DNA of 64,000 nucleotides from an uncultured Dermabacteraceae bacterium (GCA_946223075.1 CAMILZ010000005.1:1-64000), one strand, 5' to 3'; shown: positions 53,536 through 62,785, counted from the first letter of the stretch. The notes: generated by a model not told the origin, from the sequence alone. Numbers and translations: made by a program.

Positions 53536-54243
53536 TTACGCCCGCGTGCGGTGAAAATCAACGGCGTCGGGCGCAAGAGACGCCACGTCGCCGCGCAGAC
53601 CAAGGTAACGAACGGCGGCTGAAAAATCCGTGTATCGGTGCAGGTAGGAATCCTGCACAAACGAACGCTCGACGCCACGGTCGTGACACAAAATGCCATC
53701 GAGATGGTCACTCTCGTGCTGGAAAATGCGAGCGCTCCAACCAGTCCACACCTCGTCAAGTTCTCGCACCTCACCATCGGCGAGGATCGCGGTGCCGAAA
53801 ACGCGCACGCTCTTGGGGCGAGGGACGAGGGAACGCCAACCATCCACGCTCAGGCAGCCCTCCCAGCCAAACGTCACCGTGTCCTCCCCTTCCACGTCCT
53901 CGTAGCGGGGATTGATCACGGCCATGAGCGGAAGATTGTCGCGGTCATAGAGCTCGTCGTCGGCATCGCGTTCTTCGCCTTCCTCGCGCACGGCGTCCTC
54001 CATCACCACAAGCCTGAGGGGAACACCCACCTGCGGAGCCGCGACACCCACCCCCGGGGCTTCGTGCATCGTCACGACGAGCGCATCGATAAACGCACTA
54101 AGAAGCTCCGGATCAAGCGAACGTGCCGCGTCCTTCGAGTGCGCGCGAAGCGCCGGGTGTCCCGCTTGCACGATCCTGAGCGGTTCGTTTTCACTCCCCC
54201 GCTTCGCGAGGATTTTCTCAATCAATTCCGCGAGACTCGTCAT
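53536..54243 (-). CDS. def: Peptide deformylase
   Basis: Removes N-formyl from nascent proteins; metal enzyme. 235 residues: GVGVAAPQ (64-71), EGCLS (Cys130) and HESDH (His176, Glu177, His180). An acidic insert (about 82-102) and a C-terminal extension make it longer than E. coli Def. ATG 54243 has AAAGG ten bases upstream; ATG 54270 or 54267 are possible. Confidence 0.94.
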   Translation of the reverse strand: MTSLAELIEKILAKRGSENEPLRIVQAGHPALRAHSKDAARSLDPELLSAFIDALVVTMHEAPGVGVAAPQVGVPLRLVVMEDAVREEGEERDADDELYDRDNLPLMAVINPRYEDVEGEDTVTFGWEGCLSVDGWRSLVPRPKSVRVFGTAILADGEVRELDEVWTGWSARIFQHESDHLDGILCHDRGVERSFVQDSYLHRYTDFSAAVRYLGLRGDVASLAPDAVDFHRTRA

Positions 54244-54347
54244 ACCGTCGTCGCCTTTCACTCTCATCATCGCTTCTCGGCCCGGTGCCACAGCGCCCCC
54301 GCACCGCTCGACTCCCCGATTACTCAGGGAGCGGCGAGGGCCGGGCA

Positions 54348-54357
54348 AGCGTCGGAC
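54348..54357 (+). repeat. AGCGTCGGAC repeat, copy 8 (intergenic)
   Basis: In the 287-base gap between def and msiK; shares GGGCAAGCGTCGGACTC with copy 3 and has CGGG/CCCG flanks. The rest of the gap holds a TATTGT element at 54444 and no further gene. Confidence 0.75.
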
Positions 54358-54530
54358 TCTCCCGACCACCCTACGGGCAACGCCGAACTGGAAGATCCCG
54401 ACCGCCCTTCGGCGCGTCCCGTATGGCAGGCGCCACAGTGCGGTATTGTTATCCGTACGTCAGCAAAGACCGCTGACTGTGACTTCACAACGGATCGTCC
54501 GGCACGTACCTGCCGGTGAAGGGAATACCC

Positions 54531-55610
54531 ATGGCAAAGGTGATTTACGACCACGCAAGCCGTATCTACCCGGGCAGCGATAAGCCCGCGGTTGACGACC
54601 TCAACATTGAGATCGAAGACGGCGAATTCCTCGTTCTCGTCGGCCCCTCGGGCTGCGGTAAGTCCACGTCGCTGCGTATGCTCGCCGGTCTCGAAGAGAT
54701 CGACGCGGGCCGCATCTTCATCGGCGATCGCGACGTCACCAACGTGCCGCCGAAGGACCGCGACATCGCAATGGTGTTCCAGAACTACGCTCTCTACCCG
54801 CACATGTCGGTTGCCGACAACATGGGCTTCGCGCTCAAGATCGCCGGCACGCCGAAGGATGAGATCCGCAAGCGCGTGGAAGAAGCCGCAAAGATCCTCG
54901 ACCTCGAGCAGTACCTCGACCGTAAGCCGAAGGCTCTCTCGGGTGGTCAGCGTCAGCGTGTCGCCATGGGCCGCGCGATCGTGCGTTCGCCCCAGGTCTT
55001 CCTCATGGACGAGCCGCTCTCGAACCTCGACGCGAAGCTCCGCGTGTCGACCCGTACCCAGATCGCTTCGCTCCAGCGCCGCCTGGGCGTCACGACCGTG
55101 TACGTGACCCACGACCAGACCGAGGCTATGACGATGGGTGACCGCGTCGCCGTTCTCGCGGGTGGTGTTCTTCAGCAGATCGACTCGCCGCAGCGCATGT
55201 ACGATCACCCGAACAACGTGTTCGTTGCAGGCTTCATCGGCTCGCCCGCCATGAACCTCGTCGAGCAGCCCCTTACCGATCAGGGCGTTGCCTTCGGTGG
55301 TTCCGTGATCCCCGTCGACCGCTCGACCCTTTCGGAGTCGAACGAGAAGGCCGTCACCGTTGGTGTTCGCCCCGAGGATCTCGAGCTCGCTTCCGACGGC
55401 CTCCCCGTCGAGGTCGACATGGTTGAGGTGCTCGGCGCCGATGCGTACGTCTACGGCCGCCTCGCCGGTGCAGGCGAGACCGACAAGCCGATCATCGCTC
55501 GTGTCGATGGCCGCCGTCCTCCGCAGAAGGGCGAGACCGTGCACTTCCACCCGAAGGCCGATCACGTGCACCTGTTTGATCTGAAGTCGGGCAACCGCCT
55601 CGGCAACTGA
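54531..55610 (+). CDS. msiK: Carbohydrate ABC transporter ATPase (MsiK/UgpC/MalK type)
   Basis: 359 residues: Walker A GPSGCGKST (38-46), Q-loop, LSGGQRQRV near 137, FLMDEPLSNLDAKLR, and a C-terminal MalK-type TOBE/OB domain from about 235. No permease or binding-protein genes are nearby; orphan ATPases of this type (MsiK) energise several sugar importers in actinobacteria. ATG with GAAGGGA upstream. Codons look strongly biased (GTC, CTC, CGC, AAG), consistent with high expression. The gene symbol is by orthology in kind, not proven. Confidence 0.88.
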   Translation: MAKVIYDHASRIYPGSDKPAVDDLNIEIEDGEFLVLVGPSGCGKSTSLRMLAGLEEIDAGRIFIGDRDVTNVPPKDRDIAMVFQNYALYPHMSVADNMGFALKIAGTPKDEIRKRVEEAAKILDLEQYLDRKPKALSGGQRQRVAMGRAIVRSPQVFLMDEPLSNLDAKLRVSTRTQIASLQRRLGVTTVYVTHDQTEAMTMGDRVAVLAGGVLQQIDSPQRMYDHPNNVFVAGFIGSPAMNLVEQPLTDQGVAFGGSVIPVDRSTLSESNEKAVTVGVRPEDLELASDGLPVEVDMVEVLGADAYVYGRLAGAGETDKPIIARVDGRRPPQKGETVHFHPKADHVHLFDLKSGNRLGN

Positions 55611-55640
55611 TTCCCTTTCCTCTCACGAGGAAACATTCAC

Positions 55641-55671
55641 AAAGAAGGCACGCGAATCGCGTGCCTTCTTT
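55641..55671 (+). terminator. Rho-independent terminator after msiK
   Basis: AAAGAAGGCACGC/GCGTGCCTTCTTT, 13-bp stem with a 5-base loop, U-rich 3' arm. Confidence 0.85.
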
Positions 55672-55707
55672 GCATACCCAGCACGAGAGTAGGGGACAAT
55701 AGAGAAC

Positions 55708-56961
55708 ATGGCACCCATCGAGATCTCCGCAGCGCGAGCCGACGAGGCGCTCCTCGATCTGCCGTGGAGCCTTTCCTTGGCCGAGTGGCCAGATTCCCTG
55801 CTCGCCTCACTCCCCCGCGGCATATCCCGTCACGTCGTGCGCTTCGCGCGCGTGAGTGGGCGAGTCCTCGCACTCAAAGAAATCAATGTGAACCTTGCGC
55901 GCGGCGAGTTCACAACTCTGCGTTTGCTCGGCAAGCTCGGGATTCCCGCCGTTGAGCCGTTCGCTGTCGTGAGCGGCCGGGAATCGGCTGAAGACGGCCG
56001 CGAGCTCGATGCCATCCTCATCACGCGCCACCTGCAGTACTCGCTCCCCTACCGCGCCGTATTTTCACAGGTGAACAGCGAAGACACGGCCCGAAAGCTT
56101 CTCGATGCTCTCGCTGTGCTCCTCGTGCGTCTCCACCTCGTGGGCTTCTACTGGGGCGATGTCTCCCTCTCCAACACGCTCTTTAAACGCGATGCGGGCG
56201 CCTTCGCCGCGTACATCGTGGACGTCGAGACGGGCCAGCTCGAGGATCACCTCACGAAGGGCCAGCGCGAATACGATCTCGATATCGCGCGCACAAACAT
56301 CGTGGGAGAAATGCTCGATCTCCAAGCGGCCGAGCAACTCCCCGAGAACGTTGACCCGATCGCCATTGGCGATCTTCTCCTCGAACGCTACAACGAGCTT
56401 TGGGATGCCCTCACGGGCCGTGAAACCTTCAGTGCAAACGAGCGCTGGCGCGTGAGCGCGCGCATCGAGAAACTCAACGAGCTCGGCTTCGATGTGGACG
56501 AACTCGACATGACGACCGACCTCGACGGCACGACCGTCACGGTGCAGCCGAAGGTCGTGGATGCCGGCCACCACAGGCGGCGCCTCATGCGCCTCACGGG
56601 CATCGACGCGCAAGAAAACCAGGCCCGCCGCCTTCTCAACGACCTCGATCAGTTCCGCGCCCTCACAAACCAGCAGGGCGAGGACGAAGAGTTCGTCGCA
56701 CACGAGTGGCTCCAGGAACAGTACGAGCCGGTCGTGCGGGCAATTCCGCGTGCGATGCGCAAGAAGCTCCCCGCTCCCGAGTTCTACCACGAACTCCTCG
56801 AACACAAGTGGTTCATGTCGCAGCGACTCGGCAAGGACGTCACGTGGGACAAGGCCGTTCAGGACTACATCCTGAACGTCCTCGCCTACCGCCAAGACGA
56901 GCGCGCGCTCATCACCTCGGAAACGTCAGCGATTCCGATCGTGACGGACACGGAGCTTTAG
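55708..56961 (+). CDS. DUF4032 protein with kinase-like N-terminal fold
   Basis: 417 residues. N-terminal half resembles lipopolysaccharide kinases: Lys57 in LALKEIN, HLVGFYWGDVSLSNTLF with Asp151 and Asn156, and Asp172 in IVDVETG in place of DFG. The C-terminal half is DUF4032, helical. Whether it is an active kinase is unknown. It follows msiK in many actinobacteria, so a role with sugar import is possible. ATG 55708; AGGGG lies 12 bases upstream. Confidence 0.85.
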   Translation: MAPIEISAARADEALLDLPWSLSLAEWPDSLLASLPRGISRHVVRFARVSGRVLALKEINVNLARGEFTTLRLLGKLGIPAVEPFAVVSGRESAEDGRELDAILITRHLQYSLPYRAVFSQVNSEDTARKLLDALAVLLVRLHLVGFYWGDVSLSNTLFKRDAGAFAAYIVDVETGQLEDHLTKGQREYDLDIARTNIVGEMLDLQAAEQLPENVDPIAIGDLLLERYNELWDALTGRETFSANERWRVSARIEKLNELGFDVDELDMTTDLDGTTVTVQPKVVDAGHHRRRLMRLTGIDAQENQARRLLNDLDQFRALTNQQGEDEEFVAHEWLQEQYEPVVRAIPRAMRKKLPAPEFYHELLEHKWFMSQRLGKDVTWDKAVQDYILNVLAYRQDERALITSETSAIPIVTDTEL

Positions 56962-57002
56962 CCGCGGGGACTCGAGGTCTCGCGGCACGAGACTCGCGGC
57001 CT

Positions 57003-57965
57003 TCAGGCGCGACCGGTACGTGCGCGCGTGCCCGCGATCTCGTACAGCACGATCGACGCGGCCACCGAGGCGTTGAGTGACTCGGTCGTCGCGGCCATGG
57101 GGATCGACACGATAGCGTCGCACTTTTCGCGCGTGAGTCGCGAAATGCCCTTCCCTTCGGCGCCAACGACAAGCATGATCGGCGACGTCGCGAGGTCCAT
57201 GTCTCGCGGTTCGAGTTCGCCGCCCGCGTCGAGGCCCACGACAAATACGCCCTGCTTCTTGAGCGAGTCGATCGCGCGGTTGAGGTTCGTGACCTGGGCG
57301 ACCTTGACGCGCGTGGCAGCACCAGCGGCAACCTTGTACACGCTCGCGGTCATGCCCACGCTTCGGCGCTCGGGGATGATCACGCCGTGCGCGCCGAAAG
57401 CGCCAGCGCTACGGAGGATCGCACCGAGGTTTCGTGGATCGGTGATGCCGTCGAGGGCAATGAGTAGAGGCGTATCGAAATCGTTGGCGGCGATGTCGAG
57501 AAGATCGGCCGGCGACGCGTATTCGTAAGGGGGAAGCGTGAGCGCAACGCCCTGGTGGATCGCGTCGTCGGTCAAGCGGTCTAGTTCGGGGCGGGTTGCT
57601 TCGTGAAGTTGGAGGCCCCTTTGATGAGCGAGGCGCATAATCTCGCGCACGCGCTCGTCGGCGTCCAACCTGATCGCGAGGGTGAGCGAGAGCGCCTCCA
57701 CGCCCTCCTGGAGGGCCTCGAGCACGGAGTTGCGGCCCGCGATCACGGTGGGGCGATTCGCGGCGTCCTTCGGTGATCTGCGCGGTGGGCGGCGCTTGCC
57801 GGTTTTTGCGCCGGATTTTCCGACGGTGTCGTGCGTCCCCTTGTAGGCCTTGTGGTGGGGGCGATCCTCCGCCTTCGGGGTGGGGCCCCGCCCTTCGAGC
57901 CTGCGGCGGCGCACGCCGCCTGACCCAACCTTGGGTCCCTTGCGGGAGCTCTTGTGTCCTGCCAT
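57003..57965 (-). CDS. rlmB: 23S rRNA (guanosine2251-2'-O)-methyltransferase RlmB/TrmH family
   Basis: 320 residues: basic disordered N-terminus (1-70, many Arg/Lys/Gly), SpoU substrate domain, then SPOUT catalytic domain with NLGAILRSAGAFG, VVGAEGKGISRL and SIPMAATTESLNASVAASIV. Methylates a conserved guanosine of 23S rRNA. ATG with AGGAG upstream, 8 bases after cysS. In most actinobacteria the upstream set is ispD-ispF-cysS; the isp genes are not here. Confidence 0.93.
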   Translation of the reverse strand: MAGHKSSRKGPKVGSGGVRRRRLEGRGPTPKAEDRPHHKAYKGTHDTVGKSGAKTGKRRPPRRSPKDAANRPTVIAGRNSVLEALQEGVEALSLTLAIRLDADERVREIMRLAHQRGLQLHEATRPELDRLTDDAIHQGVALTLPPYEYASPADLLDIAANDFDTPLLIALDGITDPRNLGAILRSAGAFGAHGVIIPERRSVGMTASVYKVAAGAATRVKVAQVTNLNRAIDSLKKQGVFVVGLDAGGELEPRDMDLATSPIMLVVGAEGKGISRLTREKCDAIVSIPMAATTESLNASVAASIVLYEIAGTRARTGRA

Positions 57966-57973
57966 GGTCTCTC

Positions 57974-59410
57974 CTAGTTTGTGAGGCTCCAGCGGGAGGA
58001 GCCCGCGGAGTCTTCGATGCGAATACCGGCGGCGGCGAAGCGATCACGGATCGCGTCGGCGCTCGCCCAGTCCTTGTTCTTGCGTGCTTCGGCGCGCTCG
58101 GCGAGCTGGGCGCGGATGAGGGCGTCAAGCGCCTCGTGTTCCGCGCCGTTCGCTCCGCTTTCTTCGCTCCACGAGGCACCGAGCAGGTCGAGGCCAAAGA
58201 CATCGAGCATGTCACGCAGGTCATTCACGGCCTTGGCGACCTCGTGAGCCTCGATGTTCTGGCTCGCGAGGAGGGTGTTGAGCTGTCCGTGGCGTTCGTG
58301 GACGACGGCGAGCGCATCGGCGACGCCGAGGTCGTCGTTCATCGCATCCGTGAAGCGTTCGGGCAGATCTCCGCTGCCCGGTTCGCGAAGCTCATCGGTT
58401 GCGCCGGCCTGCTCGAGTGCTTCGAGAGCACGCGTGAGGGAGCCGCGAAGGCGTGCGAGCACGGTCTCGGCTTCCGCGAGGGTCGTCTCGTTGAACTCCA
58501 CATTGGTGCGGTAGTGGGAGCCGACGATGGCGAGGCGAACGGCAGCTGCCGAGTGCTTCGCGAGGACGTCCTCCGCCGTAATGAAGTTGCCGAGGCTCTT
58601 GCCCATCTTCATGCCGTCGACGGTGAGCATTCCCGAATGCATCCAGCGCTGCGCGAAACCGTAGCCGGCGCCGTAGCTCTGTGCCTGTTCGTTTTCGTGA
58701 TGCGGGAAGCGCAGGTCCAGACCTCCGCCGTGGATATCGAAGCTCTCCCCCACGTACTTTTTCGCCATGGCCGAGCATTCGAGATGCCACCCCGGGCGGC
58801 CCTCGCCGAAGGGCGTCGACCACTTCGCGGTCGCGGGCTCCCCCGCTTTCGCTTTCTTCCACAGCGCGAAGTCGCGCGGGTCCTGTTTGAGGGTCGAATC
58901 GGCCTCGGCATCGTCGACCATGTTCTCGATCGACTGGTTCGTGAGCGAGCCGTATTCGGGCAACGACGAAACGTCGAAGTACACGCTTCCCTCGCCATCG
59001 GCGTAGGCGTGCCCGCGCTCGATGAGTCGCTGCATAAAGTCGATCATCTCGGTGACGTGCCCCGTGGCGCGCGGCTCGTAATCGGGGCGCACGGCGCCGA
59101 GGCGGTCCATGATCTCGCCAAATTTTCGCTCGTTCGCGTACGACCACTTCCACCACGCTTCGCCTTCTTCGGCGGCGCGCGCGAGGATCTTGTCGTCGAT
59201 GTCGGTCACGTTGCGCACGTAGATCACGCGGTATCCGCTGCGGCGCAGCCACCGCACGAGCACGTCAAAGGCGAGGAACGTGCGGATGTGCCCCACGTGG
59301 GGACCGTCCTGGACGGTGGGCCCGCATACGTAGAGCGAAACCTCCCCTTCTTTGAGCGGGGTGAAATCCGAAACGGTCCTGGTCTTCGAGTCATGCAGTC
59401 GTAGAGTCAC
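57974..59410 (-). CDS. cysS: Cysteinyl-tRNA synthetase
   Basis: 478-residue class I aminoacyl-tRNA synthetase. Zinc-binding and HIGH-type motif: Cys29 in YVCGPTV and HVGH (38-41); second motif KMGKS near 267 (a KMSKS variant). Trp/His zinc ligands follow in GWHLECSAM and HHENEQAQS. The 1402-style chain end has the anticodon-binding helices. GTG start 7 bases after TAGGCT, leaderless. Confidence 0.97.
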   Translation of the reverse strand: MTLRLHDSKTRTVSDFTPLKEGEVSLYVCGPTVQDGPHVGHIRTFLAFDVLVRWLRRSGYRVIYVRNVTDIDDKILARAAEEGEAWWKWSYANERKFGEIMDRLGAVRPDYEPRATGHVTEMIDFMQRLIERGHAYADGEGSVYFDVSSLPEYGSLTNQSIENMVDDAEADSTLKQDPRDFALWKKAKAGEPATAKWSTPFGEGRPGWHLECSAMAKKYVGESFDIHGGGLDLRFPHHENEQAQSYGAGYGFAQRWMHSGMLTVDGMKMGKSLGNFITAEDVLAKHSAAAVRLAIVGSHYRTNVEFNETTLAEAETVLARLRGSLTRALEALEQAGATDELREPGSGDLPERFTDAMNDDLGVADALAVVHERHGQLNTLLASQNIEAHEVAKAVNDLRDMLDVFGLDLLGASWSEESGANGAEHEALDALIRAQLAERAEARKNKDWASADAIRDRFAAAGIRIEDSAGSSRWSLTN

Positions 59411-59417
59411 GTCGTTA

Positions 59418-59423
59418 AGCCTA
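59418..59423 (-). promoter_or_regulatory. -10 TAGGCT, leaderless cysS start
   Basis: TAGGCT ends 7 bases before the GTG. Confidence 0.55.
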
Positions 59424-59443
59424 GCCTCTCGTGGGTATCGAAA

Positions 59444-59474
59444 AAGCGAGGAGCACTCGTGGCGCCCCTCGCTT
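59444..59474 (-). terminator. Terminator after the holin-like gene
   Basis: AAGCGAGG/CCTCGCTT stem followed on the minus strand by a T-run (CGCTTTTTCG), a classic rho-independent terminator. Confidence 0.8.
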
Positions 59475-59491
59475 CTCGGTGGTGGTGATGT

Positions 59492-59998
59492 TTAGATCTC
59501 GCGCGGCGTTGCGGCGCTGACCTGCTTGCCGTAGAGCTCTTCGAATGCGTCGTCGTAATCGACGGAGTTCACGCGGCGCTTGCCCTGAACCGAATCGACG
59601 GCGCTCTTCGCGGTTTCAATCGTGACCTCGGGAGCGGTGATCTTCTTGACGATCAGGAAAGCGATGAGGCCTAGGATCGCGCCGAGCACCACGAGCGAGC
59701 CGCACACGATGAGGAACGACGCCCATGCCGGTAGGCCGAGTGCCACGAGACCCCATGCACAGAAGAAGAGGAACATGACCCATGCGCTCAAAAGGAAGAA
59801 CACGAGAACCGCGGCGAGCGCTGCGACTGCGCCACCCTTGACGGCGATGCCCGTGATTTCCTTCTTCGCGATCGCGACCTGCTGGTCGATCACGGAAGTG
59901 AATTCGTTCTTAATCGAGGCGACAAGTTCGCCAATCGACCGCGAGGTCGTGCTCGTTCGGCGTTCGTTCGAAGAGCGGTCGTTCGAGGAGTTGATCAT
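59492..59998 (-). CDS. Phage-holin-family (superfamily III) membrane protein
   Basis: 168 residues. Amphipathic SIGELVASIKNEFTSVIDQQVAIAKKEI segment then two close helices at about 57-85 and 90-120, cytoplasmic tail. This is the common actinobacterial protein annotated phage holin family or Actinobacterial Holin-X; it is chromosomal and not evidence of a prophage. ATG 6 bases after TAGGCT, leaderless. Function unknown. Confidence 0.85.
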   Translation of the reverse strand: MINSSNDRSSNERRTSTTSRSIGELVASIKNEFTSVIDQQVAIAKKEITGIAVKGGAVAALAAVLVFFLLSAWVMFLFFCAWGLVALGLPAWASFLIVCGSLVVLGAILGLIAFLIVKKITAPEVTIETAKSAVDSVQGKRRVNSVDYDDAFEELYGKQVSAATPREI

Positions 59999-60004
59999 GC
60001 ACTC

Positions 60005-60010
60005 AGCCTA
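60005..60010 (-). promoter_or_regulatory. -10 TAGGCT, leaderless holin-like gene start
   Basis: TAGGCT ends 6 bases before the ATG. Confidence 0.55.
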
Positions 60011-60073
60011 TCAATGTAGTCCCTGCATCGTTCAGGGGATTCGAAGGGTTTTCTCCGGTTGGTGGTGTGATGT

Positions 60074-61234
60074 TCAGTCGATCGTCACACGCCTGCGGCG
60101 CTGTTGCTCGGGGCGGGGGCCTGCGGAGGAAGAGCGACGCACGATGAGGTGCGGCGACACGGCCGTGTCACGCGCGGGTCCTTCGAAGCCGCCAATGCGC
60201 TCGACGAGCATCTGCGCTCCGAGCGCGCCGATGCGGCGCGAGTTCGGGTCAATGCTCGTCACTTGCGCGATGCCGGACGACGCGAGTGACGTATTGCCAT
60301 AGCCCGTCACGGCCAATTGTGCGGGCACGTCGTAGCCGGCATCGGCTGCCGCCGAAAGCACGCCTACGGCGGTCACGTCATTCGAGCACGTGATCGCGGT
60401 GGGAACCTGGCTTCCGCGAAGGAGCATTGATCCGGCCGTTTGGCCGACCTGCTCGCTGAAGTCTGCGGGTTCAACGCGGGCGTGATCCTCGAGGCCGTGA
60501 CGTTTCATCGCCGCCTTAAACGCTGCTGCGCGTTCCTTCGCCACCGCGTAGCCTACGCCACCGACGTGCGCGATGTCCTTGTGCCCAAGGCTCACGAGGT
60601 GATCCACGAGGAGGCCGTACCCGGCTTCGTCGTCGATGCGGACCGTATCGGACTTGCCGATGCGTTCCTTCGAGCCACCGATCGCCACGAGAGGGCGATT
60701 ACCGATCGCTTCGAAGACCTTGTCGAGTTCCGGAAGCTCGCTCGCCATGATGAAGCCATCGACGCCGAGGGCCGTGAGCGAGGAGATCGTCTCTTCTTCA
60801 AGGGCGACGGGGTACTCGGGCATGCGGCGTCGCGTGGGCACGACCACGACGTGACGGCCGGTCGCCGAAAGCTCGATGCGGATCGAGCGCACGATGTCCG
60901 AGATCCACGTGTTGCGCATCGTGTTGACGAGCACGGCAACGACGCCGCGGTGATCGTCCTCGCTCGTGAGGTCCTCGAGCGGGTAGTTCAGCCGTTCGGC
61001 GGTTTCTCGCACGGCCGTCACGAGTTTCGAGTTAATATCGGATTCTCCGCGGAGTGCGCGAAGCGCGACCGCTGCCGTAATGCCGAGGGAGTTGGCGACC
61101 TCCGTGAGCGTTGCGCGTTCGTCGTCGGTGCGCTCCTTCGCTTCAGGCGCGACTTCTGCCGCTGCCGCGAGCTCTTCGGGGCTCTCACCGGATGCGAAAT
61201 CGCCGTTGATGTCGCTGCTAGCTGAATCGTTCAT
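60074..61234 (-). CDS. LacI-family-like transcriptional regulator with atypical HTH
   Basis: 386 residues. About 40 acidic, Ala-rich residues precede the HTH (42-61, TLTEVANSLGITAAVALRAL), then a periplasmic-binding-like effector domain (VVAVLVNTMRNTWISDIV onwards) with the usual MASELPELD and SMLLRGSQVPTAITCSND. Two oddities: the recognition helix lacks the usual S/T-V-S-R-V-L-N and has A-V-A-L-R-A-L-R, and no clear PNxxAR hinge helix is seen before the effector domain. It may bind DNA in a non-standard way. Separate from sdaA by a hairpin. Confidence 0.85.
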   Translation of the reverse strand: MNDSASSDINGDFASGESPEELAAAAEVAPEAKERTDDERATLTEVANSLGITAAVALRALRGESDINSKLVTAVRETAERLNYPLEDLTSEDDHRGVVAVLVNTMRNTWISDIVRSIRIELSATGRHVVVVPTRRRMPEYPVALEEETISSLTALGVDGFIMASELPELDKVFEAIGNRPLVAIGGSKERIGKSDTVRIDDEAGYGLLVDHLVSLGHKDIAHVGGVGYAVAKERAAAFKAAMKRHGLEDHARVEPADFSEQVGQTAGSMLLRGSQVPTAITCSNDVTAVGVLSAAADAGYDVPAQLAVTGYGNTSLASSGIAQVTSIDPNSRRIGALGAQMLVERIGGFEGPARDTAVSPHLIVRRSSSAGPRPEQQRRRRVTID

Positions 61235-61267
61235 GGGGCCTTAGCCGTCCTTTTCTTCTGTGGAAGC

Positions 61268-61284
61268 CGCGCCGAGCCGGCGCG
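61268..61284 (-). terminator. Hairpin after sdaA
   Basis: CGCGCCG/CGGCGCG, 7-bp stem with a 3-base loop, 31 bases past the sdaA stop. Confidence 0.5.
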
Positions 61285-61315
61285 TAGCATTCGGTTTAAC
61301 GGTAGCCCACGCGCC

Positions 61316-62734
61316 TCAACACGCGGGCAAAGACACGGGGACCGTGACGGCAAGGCCGCCCATCGCCGTCTCTTTGTAACGTTCGTTCATGTCTTTGCCC
61401 GTGCGGCGCATCGTTTCGAGCACGGTGTCGAACGAGACGAAGTGCTCGCCATTGCCGCGCATCGCGAAACGCACCGCGGTGATCGACTTGATGGCCCCCA
61501 TCGCGTTGCGTTCGATGCAGGGCACCTGCACAAGCCCGCCCACGGGGTCGCACGTGAGACCGAGGTTGTGTTCCATAGCGATCTCGGCAGCGTTTTCGAC
61601 CTGACCGGGCTTCGCCCCCATCACTTCCGCGAGGCCCGCGGCTGCCATCGAGCTTGCCGAGCCAACTTCACCTTGGCAGCCAACTTCCGCGCCCGAAATC
61701 GACGCGCGTTCCTTGCACAGCGACCCGAAAGCCGCTGCCGCAAGCATGAAGCGCACGATCATGTCGTCGCGATTGTCGTAGCGAAGGTAGGTGAGGGCGT
61801 AGTAGAGCACCGCGGGAATGATGCCGGCAGCGCCGTTGGTGGGGGCGGTCACGACGCGTCCACCGCCCGCGTTTTCTTCGTTGACCGAAAGCGCCGCGAG
61901 GCTGACCCACTCGAAAGCGTTATCGGCGCGGTGGTTCGGATCTTCGAGCTGGAGAGCGTCGTGCCAGCCTGCTGCCCTGCGCCGCACGTTGAGGCCGCCG
62001 GGCAACACGCCCGTCGTGTTCATGCCACGCTCGATACACGCCTCCATGACGCCCCAGATTTCGAGGATGCCCTTGCGGATCTCGCTCTCGGTTCGCCACT
62101 GGCGCTCACGCATAAGCATCGCTTGCGACACAGAAACGCCTTGCTCCTCGCATACGCGAAGAAGTTCCTCGCCGCTCTCGAAGATCGGCTTGGCCTCGCC
62201 TTCGCCCGCGGCGGGGTTCTCGCCTTCGGCGGCGGAGTCCGACGCTTGCTGGGCTTCAAGCTCCTCTTTGTCCACGACGAAGCCGCCACCGATCGAGAAC
62301 ATCGTGCGTTTGTCGAGCTCGTTGCCGCTTTCGTCAAGGACCGCGAACGTCATGCCGTTCGAGTGCTCGGGGAGGAACGTGAGCGGGTGAAGAACGATTG
62401 TGGAGGGCCGAAGGCTCACGGGGACGCGCCCACCGAGCATGAGACCACCGTTGTCGTCGATCGCTTTCGCTCGTGCCCATGCTTCGGTCGGGTCGATCGT
62501 CGCAGGATCGTTCCCTTCGAGTCCGAGAACGACCGCGTCAAGCGTTCCGTGGCCCATGCCGGTCGCAGCAAGCGAGCCGTAGAGATGCACCTCGACGTCG
62601 GCGATGTCGGGGCCGATCGTGGGGTGCGCGAGTGCGGCATCCGCAAATTCCTTCGCGGCGCGCATGGGGCCGACGGTGTGCGAGCTCGAGGGGCCGATCC
62701 CAATCTTGAACAGGTCGAAGAGGCTCACGCTCAT
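61316..62734 (-). CDS. sdaA: L-serine ammonia-lyase (iron-sulfur type)
   Basis: 472 residues, single-chain fusion of beta and alpha domains. GIGPSSSHTVGPMRAA near 12-27 is diagnostic. 4Fe-4S ligands: GCQGEVGSAS, LTCDPVGG and VPCIERNA cysteines. A disordered Glu/Ala insert (about 160-185) carries a repeat copy. Degrades serine to pyruvate and ammonia. ATG with AAGGAG upstream. Confidence 0.95.
   Translation of the reverse strand: MSVSLFDLFKIGIGPSSSHTVGPMRAAKEFADAALAHPTIGPDIADVEVHLYGSLAATGMGHGTLDAVVLGLEGNDPATIDPTEAWARAKAIDDNGGLMLGGRVPVSLRPSTIVLHPLTFLPEHSNGMTFAVLDESGNELDKRTMFSIGGGFVVDKEELEAQQASDSAAEGENPAAGEGEAKPIFESGEELLRVCEEQGVSVSQAMLMRERQWRTESEIRKGILEIWGVMEACIERGMNTTGVLPGGLNVRRRAAGWHDALQLEDPNHRADNAFEWVSLAALSVNEENAGGGRVVTAPTNGAAGIIPAVLYYALTYLRYDNRDDMIVRFMLAAAAFGSLCKERASISGAEVGCQGEVGSASSMAAAGLAEVMGAKPGQVENAAEIAMEHNLGLTCDPVGGLVQVPCIERNAMGAIKSITAVRFAMRGNGEHFVSFDTVLETMRRTGKDMNERYKETAMGGLAVTVPVSLPAC
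62237..62246 (-). repeat. AGCGTCGGAC repeat, copy 10
   Basis: In the disordered insert of sdaA, sense to the gene; extended GCAAGCGTCGGACTCC. Confidence 0.65.
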
Positions 62735-62785
62735 CAGTGGTCTCCTTCTCGTGTCGTAGGCGAAACGCGTGGTCGATATGAAGCC

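Noticed and set aside
59492..59998. Prophage remnant suggested by the holin-family name
   Set aside because: No integrase, capsid, lysin or att-like repeats nearby; this family is a common chromosomal actinobacterial protein.
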